Origin: Thermomonospora echinospora
GTDB taxonomy: Bacteria > Actinomycetota > Actinomycetes > Streptosporangiales > Streptosporangiaceae
Assembly (NCBI RefSeq): GCF_900108175.1
Contig: NZ_FNVO01000012.1
Coordinates: forward strand, 124,001 to 188,000
Direction: 5' to 3'
DNA: 64,000 bases
A model generated the notes under the pieces. That model made no database searches and had not been told where the DNA came from. It saw only the letters and a program-made list of their open reading frames with translations. The position numbers and the translations under genes are program-made. Shown here piece after piece: positions 34,355 through 42,689 of this stretch. How positions within the stretch are numbered: the stretch's first letter is position 1; every line of letters starts with the position of its first letter.

Positions 34355-34917
34355 CCGACCAGGTGACCTTCCGGCGGCTGGACGCCGCCGAGGCCCGCCG
34401 GCACCGTGACCTGGTCGCCGACATCCACCGCGACGCTTACGCCGACAGCATCGCTACCGGCGATGCCTTCGCCAGTGACGAGGCGTTCATGACCCGCTTC
34501 GACGCCTACACCGGTCGTGGTGGCTTCGACCTGGTGTTCGCCTATGCCGATGACACCACCGTCGGGCAAACCTGGGGCTGGGCCCTCGCTCCCGACACGG
34601 CCTGGTGGAGCGGGTTGGTGTCCGAGCCTGAGTCGGGGTTCACGGTCGAGGACGGCACCCGCACCTTCGCCCTGTCAGAGCTCATGGTGAGGCGGGCCTG
34701 GACCGGGCAGGGCATCGCCCACGCCCTGCACGATGCCCTCCTGAGCGCCCGTACCGAGCAACGCGCCACCCTGCTGGTACGCCCGGACAACGCCACCGCC
34801 TACAACGCGTACACCCGCTGGGGCTGGCGCAGGGTCTCTCAGTTGCGTCCCGGCTGGCCCGGCGCTCCGCTGATGGACGTCCTCGTCTTGGAGCTGCCGC
34901 TCGAATCCGCCGAGTGA
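34351..34917 (+). CDS. GNAT-family N-acetyltransferase
   Basis: 188 residues, starting on the regulator's stop (ATGA). The acetyl-CoA-binding motif A is in FALSELMVRRAWTGQGIAHA, with the R-x-x-W-x-G-x-G pattern, and motif B in TLLVRPDNATAYNAYTRWGW. The acceptor substrate is unknown. Co-transcription with the XRE regulator suggests that the two act in one response. Confidence 0.85.
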   Translation: MTDQVTFRRLDAAEARRHRDLVADIHRDAYADSIATGDAFASDEAFMTRFDAYTGRGGFDLVFAYADDTTVGQTWGWALAPDTAWWSGLVSEPESGFTVEDGTRTFALSELMVRRAWTGQGIAHALHDALLSARTEQRATLLVRPDNATAYNAYTRWGWRRVSQLRPGWPGAPLMDVLVLELPLESAE

Positions 34918-35104
34918 GCCGTTCCGGTCTTTGTTCACCTCTGTGGTCGCGGAGCTGTGGACGGCGTCTTGCCGGTCGATGCCGTCGGAACCCCCTTCAC
35001 CTGTACAGGCTTTGTGCCTCGGTCACCCGCACCGGGAAGCTCGCCGCACGGCTCAGCGGCGGCAGCGTCCCGCCTGTCCCGCCGGAGCCGCTCCAAGTCC
35101 CGCT

Positions 35105-35245
35105 TCACTCCACCGTCACCCGTACCTGGTAGGCCCCACGAGGCAGCCCGTATGAGGAGCGGGTGAAGGTGTAGGAGCAGTTCGTGCGCTGTGATCTAGC
35201 CGGCCACGAGGGGTCGTAGGGCGTGCAGGGGCCTGGGCAGTGCAC
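35105..35245 (-). pseudogene. C-terminal fragment of an element-borne protein
   Basis: Reads PYDPSWPARSQRTNCSYTFT, then RSSYGLPRGAYQVRVTVE to a stop. This CSYT(Y/F)xRSSxGxPxxxYxV ending is typical of a large hypothetical protein often found in Streptomyces/Actinomadura integrative elements. No upstream body exists. The rest of 34918-35509 shows no gene. Confidence 0.4.
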
Positions 35246-35509
35246 CGGCTGTTGCCCGTTGCTGCGTGGTCGCGCCCTGCCGAAAACTCCTCTCTCCGTA
35301 GATCTCAAAGTGTGGATGTGAATCCTCGTCAGAAGGTCTTTGTGGAGAAGGCTCATCTCAGGCTTTTCTGTGATCGCGGGTGGAGTTGTGGGATGAGTGA
35401 ATGACTTGACCATCTGGCATGAGGTGATTCCTGATGGTGGCCGGACCGCCCGTGATGGTCATCGCCGGTGTTCCGGTGGCGGGTGGTATCACCGAATGGG
35501 GGAATCGAC

Positions 35510-36001
35510 ATGGGCAATTGCAGGACCGGGTACCAGTCGGCCGCCGAGTGGTTGCGCTCACCGGAGCCGTTGCGGTGGCGGCGGACGTATCCGGGGCGGC
35601 TGGATCAGGTGGCGGTGGCGCGCCGGTTCGCGGTGTCGTTGTTCGCGGGCACCGGGTATGAGGACGAGGTGGGGTTCATCGTCACCGAGCTGGCCTCCAA
35701 CGCGGTCCGTCACAGCTACTCCGGTCATCGCGGGGGCTGGTTCGGCCTGGAGGTCGTGCTCGATGACGTCGCCTATGTCGGGGTGACCGATCAGGGCGGC
35801 GGGGGCGTCCCGATCGTGCTGCCGGAACTGCCGGACCAGCCGATGACCGAGCACGGGCGGGGACTGCGGGCGGTCTCCAAACTCGCCATGGCGCTGGGCA
35901 TCCATGGCAGCGGTGACGGCGGGCACACCGTCTGGGCGGATCTGGACCTGTGCGCCGAGACCGGCACTCGCCCCGACCTGCAGGCGGTGCTGTCGTCATA
36001 G
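35510..36001 (+). CDS. ATP-binding (HATPase_c_2) regulatory protein
   Basis: 163 residues from the ATG behind GGGGGA. The fold is that of anti-sigma-factor serine kinases (RsbW/SpoIIAB type): N-box VTELASNAVRHS, G1 DQGGGGVP and G2 EHGRGLRAVSKLA. It lacks a sensor domain. Such proteins are very common in actinobacteria, often as stand-alone ATPases next to XRE/DUF397 genes. Target sigma factor or partner unknown. A strong terminator follows. Confidence 0.82.
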   Translation: MGNCRTGYQSAAEWLRSPEPLRWRRTYPGRLDQVAVARRFAVSLFAGTGYEDEVGFIVTELASNAVRHSYSGHRGGWFGLEVVLDDVAYVGVTDQGGGGVPIVLPELPDQPMTEHGRGLRAVSKLAMALGIHGSGDGGHTVWADLDLCAETGTRPDLQAVLSS

Positions 36002-36010
36002 CCGCAAGGA

Positions 36011-36039
36011 GGACCAGCCCGGTGATAGCGGGCTGGTCC
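36011..36039 (+). terminator. terminator after the HATPase gene
   Basis: 11-bp perfect stem (GGACCAGCCCG) with a 7-base loop, starting 10 bases beyond the stop, nested in a further CCGCA/TGCGG pairing. Confidence 0.8.
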
Positions 36040-36792
36040 CCCCTGCGGTCCACGATAGGCGAGCCTGACGCCGAAGCCCCGCCCGCACTCCTCCCACGGG
36101 GTTGCGGGCCGGGCCTTCGCCGCTTCGGAAGATGTCCCGCGACCTCGGACGCCTATCGCCTTCTCCGCGCCAAGGCGGTATGGGCGTGAGGGTGCGCATG
36201 CTCGGGGGCTTCGCGGTCACTTGAAGGGTCTATCGTTCCGGGTTCTGTTCGCCCTTCCCCTTATGAGCGGCACCCCCTTGCCGCGGTGTTCTTGCAGGTC
36301 GAGGGCGGGTTAAACGTATCGCTGATGACCCCAACTCGCCTATGAGGGCGACAAGACCATGCGATGTGCTGCGTGAGGGTGGATGCGGAGCGCCTTGCCC
36401 TGATGTTCCCCGCGGGCCTTCATCCCGCCGATCCTTCCGACTGCCCGGAGGCCGGCCGAAACGCCTGCGGCGCTTTGGCCCCTGCCTAGGCTGCTGGGGC
36501 GGCGCGTGGTATGCCCGGCGTGATCAGACCGCCCACATGAGGCTTTGCGACGCGAGGTCATGCGTTCGCTGTTCCCCGGATGTGGGTGAAGTCAAGGATT
36601 CGCGGGGTGGGAATTTGTAAAACGTGGTGACCGCTGGTTGGGAGAGGTAAGCCTTGCCAGCCGTTCCGGCGATAGGGGAAACGTGCATTCGGGCTTGAGA
36701 TCCATGGTCGGTCGAGAAATCGTGGTGTCACGACAACGAAATGCGGCGGCGGAAATCCCCGCCGCATCCACCACCGAAAAGGAGTCGCGAAA
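36040..36792. other. 750-base gap before the DNA-binding protein gene
   Basis: I see no coding sequence with a family match or convincing start here. The last ~150 bases, AT-richer with an AAAAGGAG ribosome site, belong to the leader of the next gene. Confidence 0.4.
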
Positions 36793-37788
36793 ATGGCCGC
36801 GAAGAAGAACACTGTCACCGCTCCCGCCGCCCCGGCCGCTGACATCGCCACCACCACCCCGGACACCGCCACCGCCCCGGCGTCCACCGCCCGTCCGGAC
36901 GGTCCGGCTGGGGTGGTGTGGGACGCGGTGACGGCCAACCCCGGGGCGACGGTACCGGTCATCGCGAACGCGGCGGGGGTGGCCCGTGCGGTGGCCAAGG
37001 CCGAGCTGATCGCGCTGGCCACGTCGGGGCGGGTGGTGTGCACGCCCGGCGGGCGCGGCGACAACGGGCGTGCCCTGCCGGACACCTGGGCGCCGGCCCA
37101 GGACACGACCGACATCACCACCGTCCCGGTCCCGGGCACCGCCCCGGAGGGACCGGCCGCCGGTGCCGCTGAGGCCACCGTCCCGCAGGCTCCGGCGGTG
37201 ACGGCGGAGGCGATTGCGGAGGCGATGCGGATCATGCAGGCCGAGGCCGATCGGCGGGCGGCGGCCGAGGCCGACCTGGCCAAGGCGATGGCCGAGGAGG
37301 AGGCCCGCCGGGCGAAGGTCCTGGCCGACCTGGCGAAGGCCCGTACCGCCGAGGACACCCGCCGGGCGCTGGCGGATCTGCTGACGGCCGTCACCACCAC
37401 CTACGCGGCCGTCGTCGCCGGTGACGAGGCCGCCACCACGGCCGGGCTGGAGCGCATCCACACCGAGGCCAACAACGTACGGAAGGCCTCCAAGGCCGGC
37501 CCCGTCCGCACCGGCGCCAAGGGCACCGGGACGGTCCGCACCGACCGGGCCGCGCCCCGCCCGCTGCGGCCGGAGGTGGTCGCGCACCTGAACGCCCACC
37601 CCGGCAAGGAGTTCACCCCCGGCGAGATCGCCAAAGTGCTGGGCCGCTCGTCCGGAGCGGTCGCCAACGCCCTGGAAACCCTGGCCAAGAACGGCGAGGC
37701 CGTCCTGACCAGCGAACGCCCCGCCCGCTACACCGCCCCCACCGCCACCGCCACCGGCACGGCGGCCGGTGACGGCGACGCGTCATAG
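36793..37788 (+). CDS. winged-helix DNA-binding-like protein with Ala-rich coiled coil
   Basis: 331 residues. After an Ala/Thr/Pro-rich N-terminus comes a first winged-helix-like region (AGVVWDAVTANPGATVPVIA, AKAELIALATSGRVVCTPGG). A coiled coil follows at about 135-225 (AEAIAEAMRIMQAEADRRAA). A second winged helix lies near the C-terminus (FTPGEIAKVLGRSSGAVANA, LETLAKNGEAVL). Two DNA-reading heads on a coiled coil suggest a nucleoid or element-maintenance protein. Strong SD (AAAAGGAG). Similar proteins occur in actinobacterial integrative elements. Confidence 0.65.
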   Translation: MAAKKNTVTAPAAPAADIATTTPDTATAPASTARPDGPAGVVWDAVTANPGATVPVIANAAGVARAVAKAELIALATSGRVVCTPGGRGDNGRALPDTWAPAQDTTDITTVPVPGTAPEGPAAGAAEATVPQAPAVTAEAIAEAMRIMQAEADRRAAAEADLAKAMAEEEARRAKVLADLAKARTAEDTRRALADLLTAVTTTYAAVVAGDEAATTAGLERIHTEANNVRKASKAGPVRTGAKGTGTVRTDRAAPRPLRPEVVAHLNAHPGKEFTPGEIAKVLGRSSGAVANALETLAKNGEAVLTSERPARYTAPTATATGTAAGDGDAS

Positions 37789-37805
37789 AACGCCTGACAG
37801 CCCGA

Positions 37806-37839
37806 TCGGGGGCGGGACCGGCAACGGTCCCGCCCCCGA
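37806..37839 (+). terminator. terminator after the winged-helix gene
   Basis: 14-bp perfect stem (TCGGGGGCGGGACC) with a 6-base loop, 18 bases beyond the stop. Confidence 0.85.
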
Positions 37840-38240
37840 CCGCATAGGGGCCGACATGGCACGTCACACCCCGGCAGGACACCCGCCACGGGCGGCGGGT
37901 GATCGGGACCGGGACGGGATGCCATGACGCGGCTGACGCCCCGTAGGCGCGTGTCCGGGCGTTGCCGTACCGGCGGCGGTGCTGGGCCGGTCGGTCTGTG
38001 CGTCGGTGCCGTTGGTGCGCTCGTTGGTCATGGCAGCCCTCCGGGGGAAGGCCGTGATGGGATCAGGTGCTGTCAGGTATCGACCACTGCACAGGCAGAA
38101 CATGAGCACCTCACAGGTGCCCAAGGCCGCCCACGCCCGCGCCTAAGATCCGCCTACATTCGTGCCGACCTGCAAGAACTCCACGAGTGCGTCGTTGAGG
38201 TGACGCTGTTGGTAAAGCCGGGGAGGTGCCGAAAACCCGT

Positions 38241-38292
38241 GTGATCTCCTCGTTCGGCCGCCGCGAGACTCCTTCGAAGATCAGGCAGCCGG
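38241..38292. repeat. direct repeat, copy 1, flanking the DUF4259 gene
   Basis: 23 bp (GTGATCTCCTCGTTCGGCCG plus CCG), then after a variable spacer AGATCAGGCAGCCGG. It recurs in the same order at 38828-38881. On the minus strand both copies encode a RRPNEEITR-like peptide, so they may be fragments of a duplicated gene end. Confidence 0.6.
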
Positions 38293-38340
38293 CTCCGTTG
38301 AGATGATCCGGTGGGGTGGTCATCGAGCTGTGGAGGTCAT

Positions 38341-38766
38341 GTGGGCACATGGGGGCCGGGTCCGTTCGACGACGACACGGCCATGGACTTCGTCGATTAC
38401 TTGCTGGACCTGCCGCCTGACCAGGTTCAGCAGGAACTTCGAACCGCAGTGCGCCTCGCCTGCGACGTCGGGGGCTACCTGGGGTATGTGGACGCCGTGC
38501 GTGCCGTCGCTGCGGCCTCGCTGCTGGCGGGCGTCGTTCCGCCTGGTTATGAATCCTCATGGACGGTCCCCCTCCGGCTCACACCGGACCTTGCGGCCGA
38601 GGCCATGGAGGCGATCGGTCGAGCCCACTCTGCGGGCAGCGATCTCCACGAACTGAGGGCTGAGAGCGGAACCTACGCCCGGGTGGATGAAGCGCTCAGA
38701 CCGGTCCTGGCGGCGCTTCAACGAGGTGCACACCCTGTGGATCTAGGCCAGGAATCCCTGTTCTGA
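38341..38766 (+). CDS. DUF4259-family protein
   Basis: 141 residues from GTG 38341 (MGTWGPGPFDDDTAMDFVDY). This N-terminal MGTWG-x-G-x-FdnD-x-A signature is the DUF4259 hallmark. The rest is helical (TPDLAAEAMEAIGRAH). Function unknown; related small proteins are widespread and sometimes near toxin-immunity loci. Flanked by direct repeats (38241 and 38828), which suggests it arrived as a unit or through duplication. Confidence 0.75.
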   Translation: MGTWGPGPFDDDTAMDFVDYLLDLPPDQVQQELRTAVRLACDVGGYLGYVDAVRAVAAASLLAGVVPPGYESSWTVPLRLTPDLAAEAMEAIGRAHSAGSDLHELRAESGTYARVDEALRPVLAALQRGAHPVDLGQESLF

Positions 38767-38827
38767 GACACCGGACACCCGGCGGCCATCGGCATCGCCG
38801 TGCGTCACCTCGGACACAACAATCCGC

Positions 38828-38881
38828 GTGATCTCCTCGTTCGGCCGCCGTGGGGTTCTCCGGTAAAGATCAGGCAGCCGG
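38828..38881. repeat. direct repeat, copy 2, flanking the DUF4259 gene
   Basis: Second copy of the repeat at 38241-38292, separated by 587 bases and enclosing the DUF4259 gene. Confidence 0.6.
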
Positions 38882-39543
38882 TGGGAGTCCCCTGCTTCGA
38901 TCGGCCCACGTGAGCACCGGCCCTGCCAAGGCCAGACCTCTCGGCCCCGGGACACCCCGCATCGGCAGACCCAGAGAGCACCGGGTCCGCATCTGCGGAG
39001 CCTTCCAATCCGAGGGGCTGCGGCGGTGATTCATGGGTGTGGGGATCGGGTGACCGTCTCGGGTCATCCAGCAATGAACAACACGACATCCAACCCGGAA
39101 GCTGCCGGTATCGATGGGCCTGGTCCAGGTGCTGGGGACGAGGGGCGGCTGCTGCCGTCGGCCATGCGGTCGTGCTCTGGCACGGCCGACACGTCCGCGA
39201 ACCAGGACACCAGCACCAACGACACGAGAAAGGAGTACCGCCTACCCCAGTGCCGGGAGAAGCGGCCGGTGAGCGGGCGTCTTTCGTCTACCTCGCCGCG
39301 CCCGTCTGGGGGTGGCCTTGAAGGTCGTTGCCGAGGTGCGGGTTCATGCTGCGGCCCCGTCCCGGACGGTCCGATGACCGGCATAACGCATAGCGCCGCA
39401 TACGGTGCGGTGTGGTCCGGTACTGGCCGTGCGGGGGTGCGGGGCGAAACCGAACCGCTGGAAGGACCCCATGCCGTCTGTCCCTGCCGCCGCGACGCGC
39501 GCACCACTGCATACACCGGTGCGGGCCATGCCGGAGGTGGGGC
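38882..39543. other. 660-base gap upstream of xis
   Basis: No supported gene. Open frames here are short, overlap on both strands and lack recognisable motifs. Probably holds the xis-int promoter. Confidence 0.35.
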
Positions 39544-39819
39544 ATGACGCGGGGCCTGAGTCCGGCGGAGATCCGTTCGCTGCCTGTCACCATCGATCTG
39601 GTCACCGCAGGGCGCGCGCTCGGTGTCGGGCGTACCAAGGCCTATCAGCTCGCACGCGCCGGGCGGTTTCCGTGCCGGGTGCTGCGCATCGGCCGCAGCT
39701 ACCGTGTGGCCACCGCCGACCTGCTGGCGGTCCTTGGTCTGCCCGCCCAGGGCGACCCTGCGCCTTTTGGCCGGGCGATGGAGGACGGGCGGCCTTCACA
39801 GCACGGGGGAGAGGACTGA
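39544..39819 (+). CDS. xis: excisionase-like helix-turn-helix protein
   Basis: 91 residues. A MerR/Xis-type winged-helix motif (HTH_17): IDLVTAGRALGVGRTKAYQL, then ARAGRFPCRVLRIGRSYRVA. It starts at an ATG behind GGAGGTGGGG, and its stop abuts the integrase ATG without any gap. Excisionases of this kind bend att DNA and steer the integrase towards excision. Position and size fit well. Confidence 0.85.
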   Translation: MTRGLSPAEIRSLPVTIDLVTAGRALGVGRTKAYQLARAGRFPCRVLRIGRSYRVATADLLAVLGLPAQGDPAPFGRAMEDGRPSQHGGED

Positions 39820-41427
39820 ATGGCCGCCACGGGAAGCACGTTCAAGACCTGCGGATGCCGCGACGAGACAGGAAGACTGCTACGCAAGAGGTGCCCGAAA
39901 CTCCGCCGCGGCAACGGCCGATGGAGCAGTACCCACGGGACCTGGAACTACCAGATCGAACTGCCGCCCACCGCTGACGGCGCCCGCCGAGGCCCGCTGC
40001 GCCGCGCCGGGTTCCCCACCCAGGACGCCGCCGAAGCGGAGATGACCAAAGTCAAAGAACTCCTGGCCATCGCCGGCGACGACCAGCAGACCGCAGTTCA
40101 GATCGCCGATCTGATCGTGACCACCGTCCGCGAGACCAAAACCTTGCCCGACCCGCACCTGGTCCGCCTTAAGGTCCGTGTCGGGCAGGACCTGTCGCGG
40201 CAGGTCACAGTGGGGGAGTACCTGGAGCGGTGGCTGGCCGGGCGTCGGGGTCTGCGGGAGACCACCCGCCGCAGTTATGCCAACCACATCAAGCTCTACT
40301 TCATCCCGCACCTGGGCCACATCCCGCTCGACAAACTGCGAGTCCCCGACGTGGAACGCATCTTCGACGCCATCGATGAGCTGAACGAGGCCATCACCCG
40401 AGCCCGCGAATCGAGCGACCCGCAGCTACGCGCCAAGGTGAAAGGGCGGCGTGTGATCAACGCCGCTACCAAGCAACGGATCCGCGCGACGCTGCGAGCG
40501 GCGCTGAACCGGGCGATCAAGGAACGACTGATCGAAGTCAACGTCGCCTCCCTGATCGAGCTGCCGTCCGGCAAAGCCCCCAAGGCACTGGTGTGGACCG
40601 ACGAACGCATCATCCAGTGGCGGAAAGATCTGGCCGCCCACACCGAGAGGATGGATGCCCGCCGCAGGCGCATGTCCGAGCTGGAGCCGCACAAGCGGAT
40701 CGGGGACCGGATCAACCGGCTCGACGCCTACATCGGCGCCACACGCCCCTCCCGGGTGATGGTGTGGACACCGGCCCTGACCAAACGGTTCCTGGACCGG
40801 GCCCGTCAGCATCGGCTGTACGCCCTGTTCCACCTCATCGCCTTCCGTGGCCTGCGCCGTGGTGAGGCGTGCGGCCTGCGGTGGAGCGACCTGGACCTGA
40901 AGAACGGGGCGGTGACGATCCGCTGGCAGATCACCCAGATCGGATCGGAAACCTTCGAGGGCAAACCCAAGTCCGAGGCCGGCGAGGCCACCATCAGCCT
41001 CGATGCCTCCACCATCAAGGAACTACGGGCGCACAAGGCCCGCCAGAGCACCGAACGCTTCGCCGCAGGGGACGCCTGGGCCGAGACCGGTTATGTCTTC
41101 ACCACCGAGACCGGAGGGCTGGTGAACCCGAACGAGGTGACCGAGCAGTTCGAGCACCTGTCCATGGAGGCCGGACTTCCACCGGTACGCCTGCACGACC
41201 TGCGGCATGGGGCGGCGTCGTTCCTGCTGGCGGCCGGTTACGACCTGAAGGTGGTGCAGGAGACGCTGCGGCTGTCGTCGATCACCATCGCCGCTGACAT
41301 CTACACCAGCCTCCTGCCGCAACTGGCCCGCAAGTCGGCCGAGGACGCCGCCGCGATCATCCTCAACGCCGACACCGGCGACCGGCCCAAACACAGGGGC
41401 CGGGCGGTGGTGCTGATGCCACGGTGA
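39820..41427 (+). CDS. int: tyrosine recombinase / site-specific integrase
   Basis: 535 residues. The N-terminal arm-binding part (GTWNYQIELPPTADGARRGP) is followed by a SAM-like core-binding domain (TVGEYLERWLAGRRGLRETT) and the catalytic domain. Active-site residues are visible: Arg in AFRGLRRGEACGL, HDLRHG, and Tyr in ADIYTSLLP. It integrates element C into the tRNA-Lys gene 292 bases downstream and is followed by a strong terminator. Fragments with near-identical DNA at 5.1 and 19.7 kb show that related integrases built this array. Confidence 0.95.
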   Translation: MAATGSTFKTCGCRDETGRLLRKRCPKLRRGNGRWSSTHGTWNYQIELPPTADGARRGPLRRAGFPTQDAAEAEMTKVKELLAIAGDDQQTAVQIADLIVTTVRETKTLPDPHLVRLKVRVGQDLSRQVTVGEYLERWLAGRRGLRETTRRSYANHIKLYFIPHLGHIPLDKLRVPDVERIFDAIDELNEAITRARESSDPQLRAKVKGRRVINAATKQRIRATLRAALNRAIKERLIEVNVASLIELPSGKAPKALVWTDERIIQWRKDLAAHTERMDARRRRMSELEPHKRIGDRINRLDAYIGATRPSRVMVWTPALTKRFLDRARQHRLYALFHLIAFRGLRRGEACGLRWSDLDLKNGAVTIRWQITQIGSETFEGKPKSEAGEATISLDASTIKELRAHKARQSTERFAAGDAWAETGYVFTTETGGLVNPNEVTEQFEHLSMEAGLPPVRLHDLRHGAASFLLAAGYDLKVVQETLRLSSITIAADIYTSLLPQLARKSAEDAAAIILNADTGDRPKHRGRAVVLMPR

Positions 41428-41444
41428 CCTGACGGGGCATGCCG

Positions 41445-41482
41445 ACGGGTCGGACACCGCTACCGCGCGGTGTCCGGCCCGT
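41445..41482 (+). terminator. terminator after the integrase gene
   Basis: 16-bp stem with one G-T pair (core GGACACCGC) and a 6-base loop, 17 bases beyond the stop. Its outer part (CATGCCGACGGG) matches the hairpin at 16731. Confidence 0.8.
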
Positions 41483-41628
41483 TGTCGTGTCCCTGGGGCA
41501 TCAGCCGGGGCGCCGGGCGTCGGACCGTGCTACGGGCTGTGGCGCGTTCGTGGGACGCCACCATGCGGAACCCGTCCGGGGCGCGGTGGGGGTTGGTTCG
41601 GGGGCCGGTTCGTGTCCCGGTCCGGGCC

Positions 41629-41653
41629 GCCGAGCGAACATGGAGCGAACACG
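41629..41653. repeat. arm repeat pair, right end of element C
   Basis: GAGCGAACATGGAGCGAACA, 67 bases from the tRNA end. The same block sits at 24271 at the right end of element B. Confidence 0.5.
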
Positions 41654-41719
41654 ACGGCAAACCGGGCGAAGCAGACGCCGGGCATACCGGGCTTCCTGCG
41701 GGTTTGCGCAGGTCAGAGG

Positions 41720-41795
41720 TGGTGGGTCGCGTGGGACTCGAACCCACAACCTACGGATTAAAAGTCCGGAGCTCTGCCAATTGAGCTAGCGACCC
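41720..41795 (-). tRNA. tRNA-Lys (anticodon UUU), integration target
   Basis: 76 bases on the minus strand with encoded CCA. Acceptor GGGTCGC pairs with GCGACCC, D-arm AGCTCAATTGGCAGAGCT, anticodon loop CTTTTAA (UUU), T-arm GTGGGTTCGAGTCCCAC. This is the only complete copy in the window. The integrative elements enter its 3' half and restore it, so element ends lie to the left and the 5' half is chromosomal. Confidence 0.97.
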
Positions 41796-41862
41796 GCAGG
41801 GCAAGGGTACCGAGATCGCCTGGGGGTTCGCACCGTGGTATCGGGGGAGCGTGCCCGGAGGG

Positions 41863-41899
41863 GCGGCGCCGTGGGCGGCGGGGGCGCCCACGGCGCCGC
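41863..41899 (-). terminator. terminator of the NlpC/P60 gene
   Basis: 15-bp perfect stem (GCGGCGCCGTGGGCG) with a 7-base loop, 11 bases beyond the stop on the minus strand. Confidence 0.85.
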
Positions 41900-41909
41900 G
41901 AGGGGAGGG

Positions 41910-42449
41910 CTAGAGGCCCGGGCGGACGGCGCCGTTGAACTGGCCCTTGTAGTAGGAGCTCAGCTTGACCTTCTGGACGCGCTTGCCGGAGCTCGGGGCG
42001 TGGATCATGTAGCCCTTGCCTACGTAGATGCCCATGTGGCTGCGGCCGCTGTAGAAGAAGATGAGGTCGCCGGGCTTCATCTTGCTATAGCGGACCTTGC
42101 GCTTGACGTGGGCGTAGATCTGGGTGGTGGTGCGGGGCAGCTTGACGCCCGCCTTGCGCCAGGAGCCGCCGGCGAGGCCGGAGCAGTCCCAGGAGCCGGG
42201 ACCGGTGGCGCCGTAGCGGTAGGGGTCGCCGATCTGCTTGTAGGCGTATTTGACGGCCTTGGCGGCGCGCTCTTTCTGCTTTTGCTGCTTGGTCTTCGTG
42301 GTGGACGTCGTCGCGGCGACGGGCTGGGTCGCCGGTGCCGTCACGGTGGCCGGGGCGGTGGTGGCCGCGGCGGCCGGGGTGGCCGGGGTGGCCGGCAGGG
42401 CGGCCGCCGTCAGGGCCGCGGTGGCGCTCAGCGCGATTCCGCCCAGCAT
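41910..42449 (-). CDS. secreted NlpC/P60 cell-wall peptidase
   Basis: 179 residues from ATG. Cuts D-glutamyl-diaminopimelate-type bonds in peptidoglycan stem peptides. The C-terminal NlpC/P60 domain has catalytic Cys in WDCSGLAGGSW and His in RSHMGIYVG, with GYMIHAPSSG. An Ala/Thr/Pro-rich linker and a KTKQQKQKERAAK segment precede it. The ATG has no ribosome site and lacks an N-terminal positive charge. An in-frame CTG at 42476 has AGGAG five bases upstream and gives a better signal peptide (NTPLNLRFMLGGIALSA), so the real start may be that CTG. Confidence 0.88.
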   Translation of the reverse strand: MLGGIALSATAALTAAALPATPATPAAAATTAPATVTAPATQPVAATTSTTKTKQQKQKERAAKAVKYAYKQIGDPYRYGATGPGSWDCSGLAGGSWRKAGVKLPRTTTQIYAHVKRKVRYSKMKPGDLIFFYSGRSHMGIYVGKGYMIHAPSSGKRVQKVKLSSYYKGQFNGAVRPGL

Positions 42450-42479
42450 GAAACGAAGGTTGAGGGGGGTATTCAGGAC

Positions 42480-42680
42480 TGCTCCTGGCCTAGCAGGTGA
42501 TGCCTACCGGGCAGCCGGAAGTGGCGGACGGGAAAGGCCGTCCGTTGTTTCGGCTGAATGGCATCCCGAACCCGCGACGATGCGGGTGGGTCATCCCGGC
42601 TCCGTGCCTCTGGACTGCACGGACGCGGCGGGTCAGCAACGGCCGTTCGCACGGTGGAATGGTCGTCTCACCGCGGGCCT
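42480..42680 (-). promoter_or_regulatory. possible c-di-AMP (ydaO-type) riboswitch leader
   Basis: The leader of the NlpC/P60 gene is structured. It contains ACGGAGCCGGGATGACCCAC and, near the start codon, CCCGGTAGGCATCACC, which recall conserved blocks of ydaO-type leaders. Those leaders commonly precede cell-wall hydrolase genes in actinobacteria. The central GGGTGAATC block is not clear, so this is tentative. Confidence 0.3.
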
Positions 42681-42689
42681 GGCTGACCG

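Larger units (their letters stand above)
24364..41720. mobile_element. integrative element C with intact xis-int at tRNA-Lys
   Basis: Bounded by a 45-bp att copy at 24364 and the identical sequence in the intact tRNA-Lys gene (41721-41765). Excisionase and integrase lie at the tRNA end. Cargo: a DUF262/DUF1524 protein and an Mrr-like nuclease, a HemB-like/HemC/NUDIX operon, methyltransferase, XRE regulator, GNAT, HATPase and DNA-binding proteins. No FtsK-type transfer protein or replication initiator is seen, so it is unlikely to be self-conjugative. With perfect ends it is the element most likely still able to excise. Confidence 0.75.

Noticed and set aside
24364-41720. Element C as a self-conjugative actinomycete ICE
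   Set aside because: No FtsK/TraSA-like translocase, no Rep/Prim-Pol protein and no spread genes were found in any frame.
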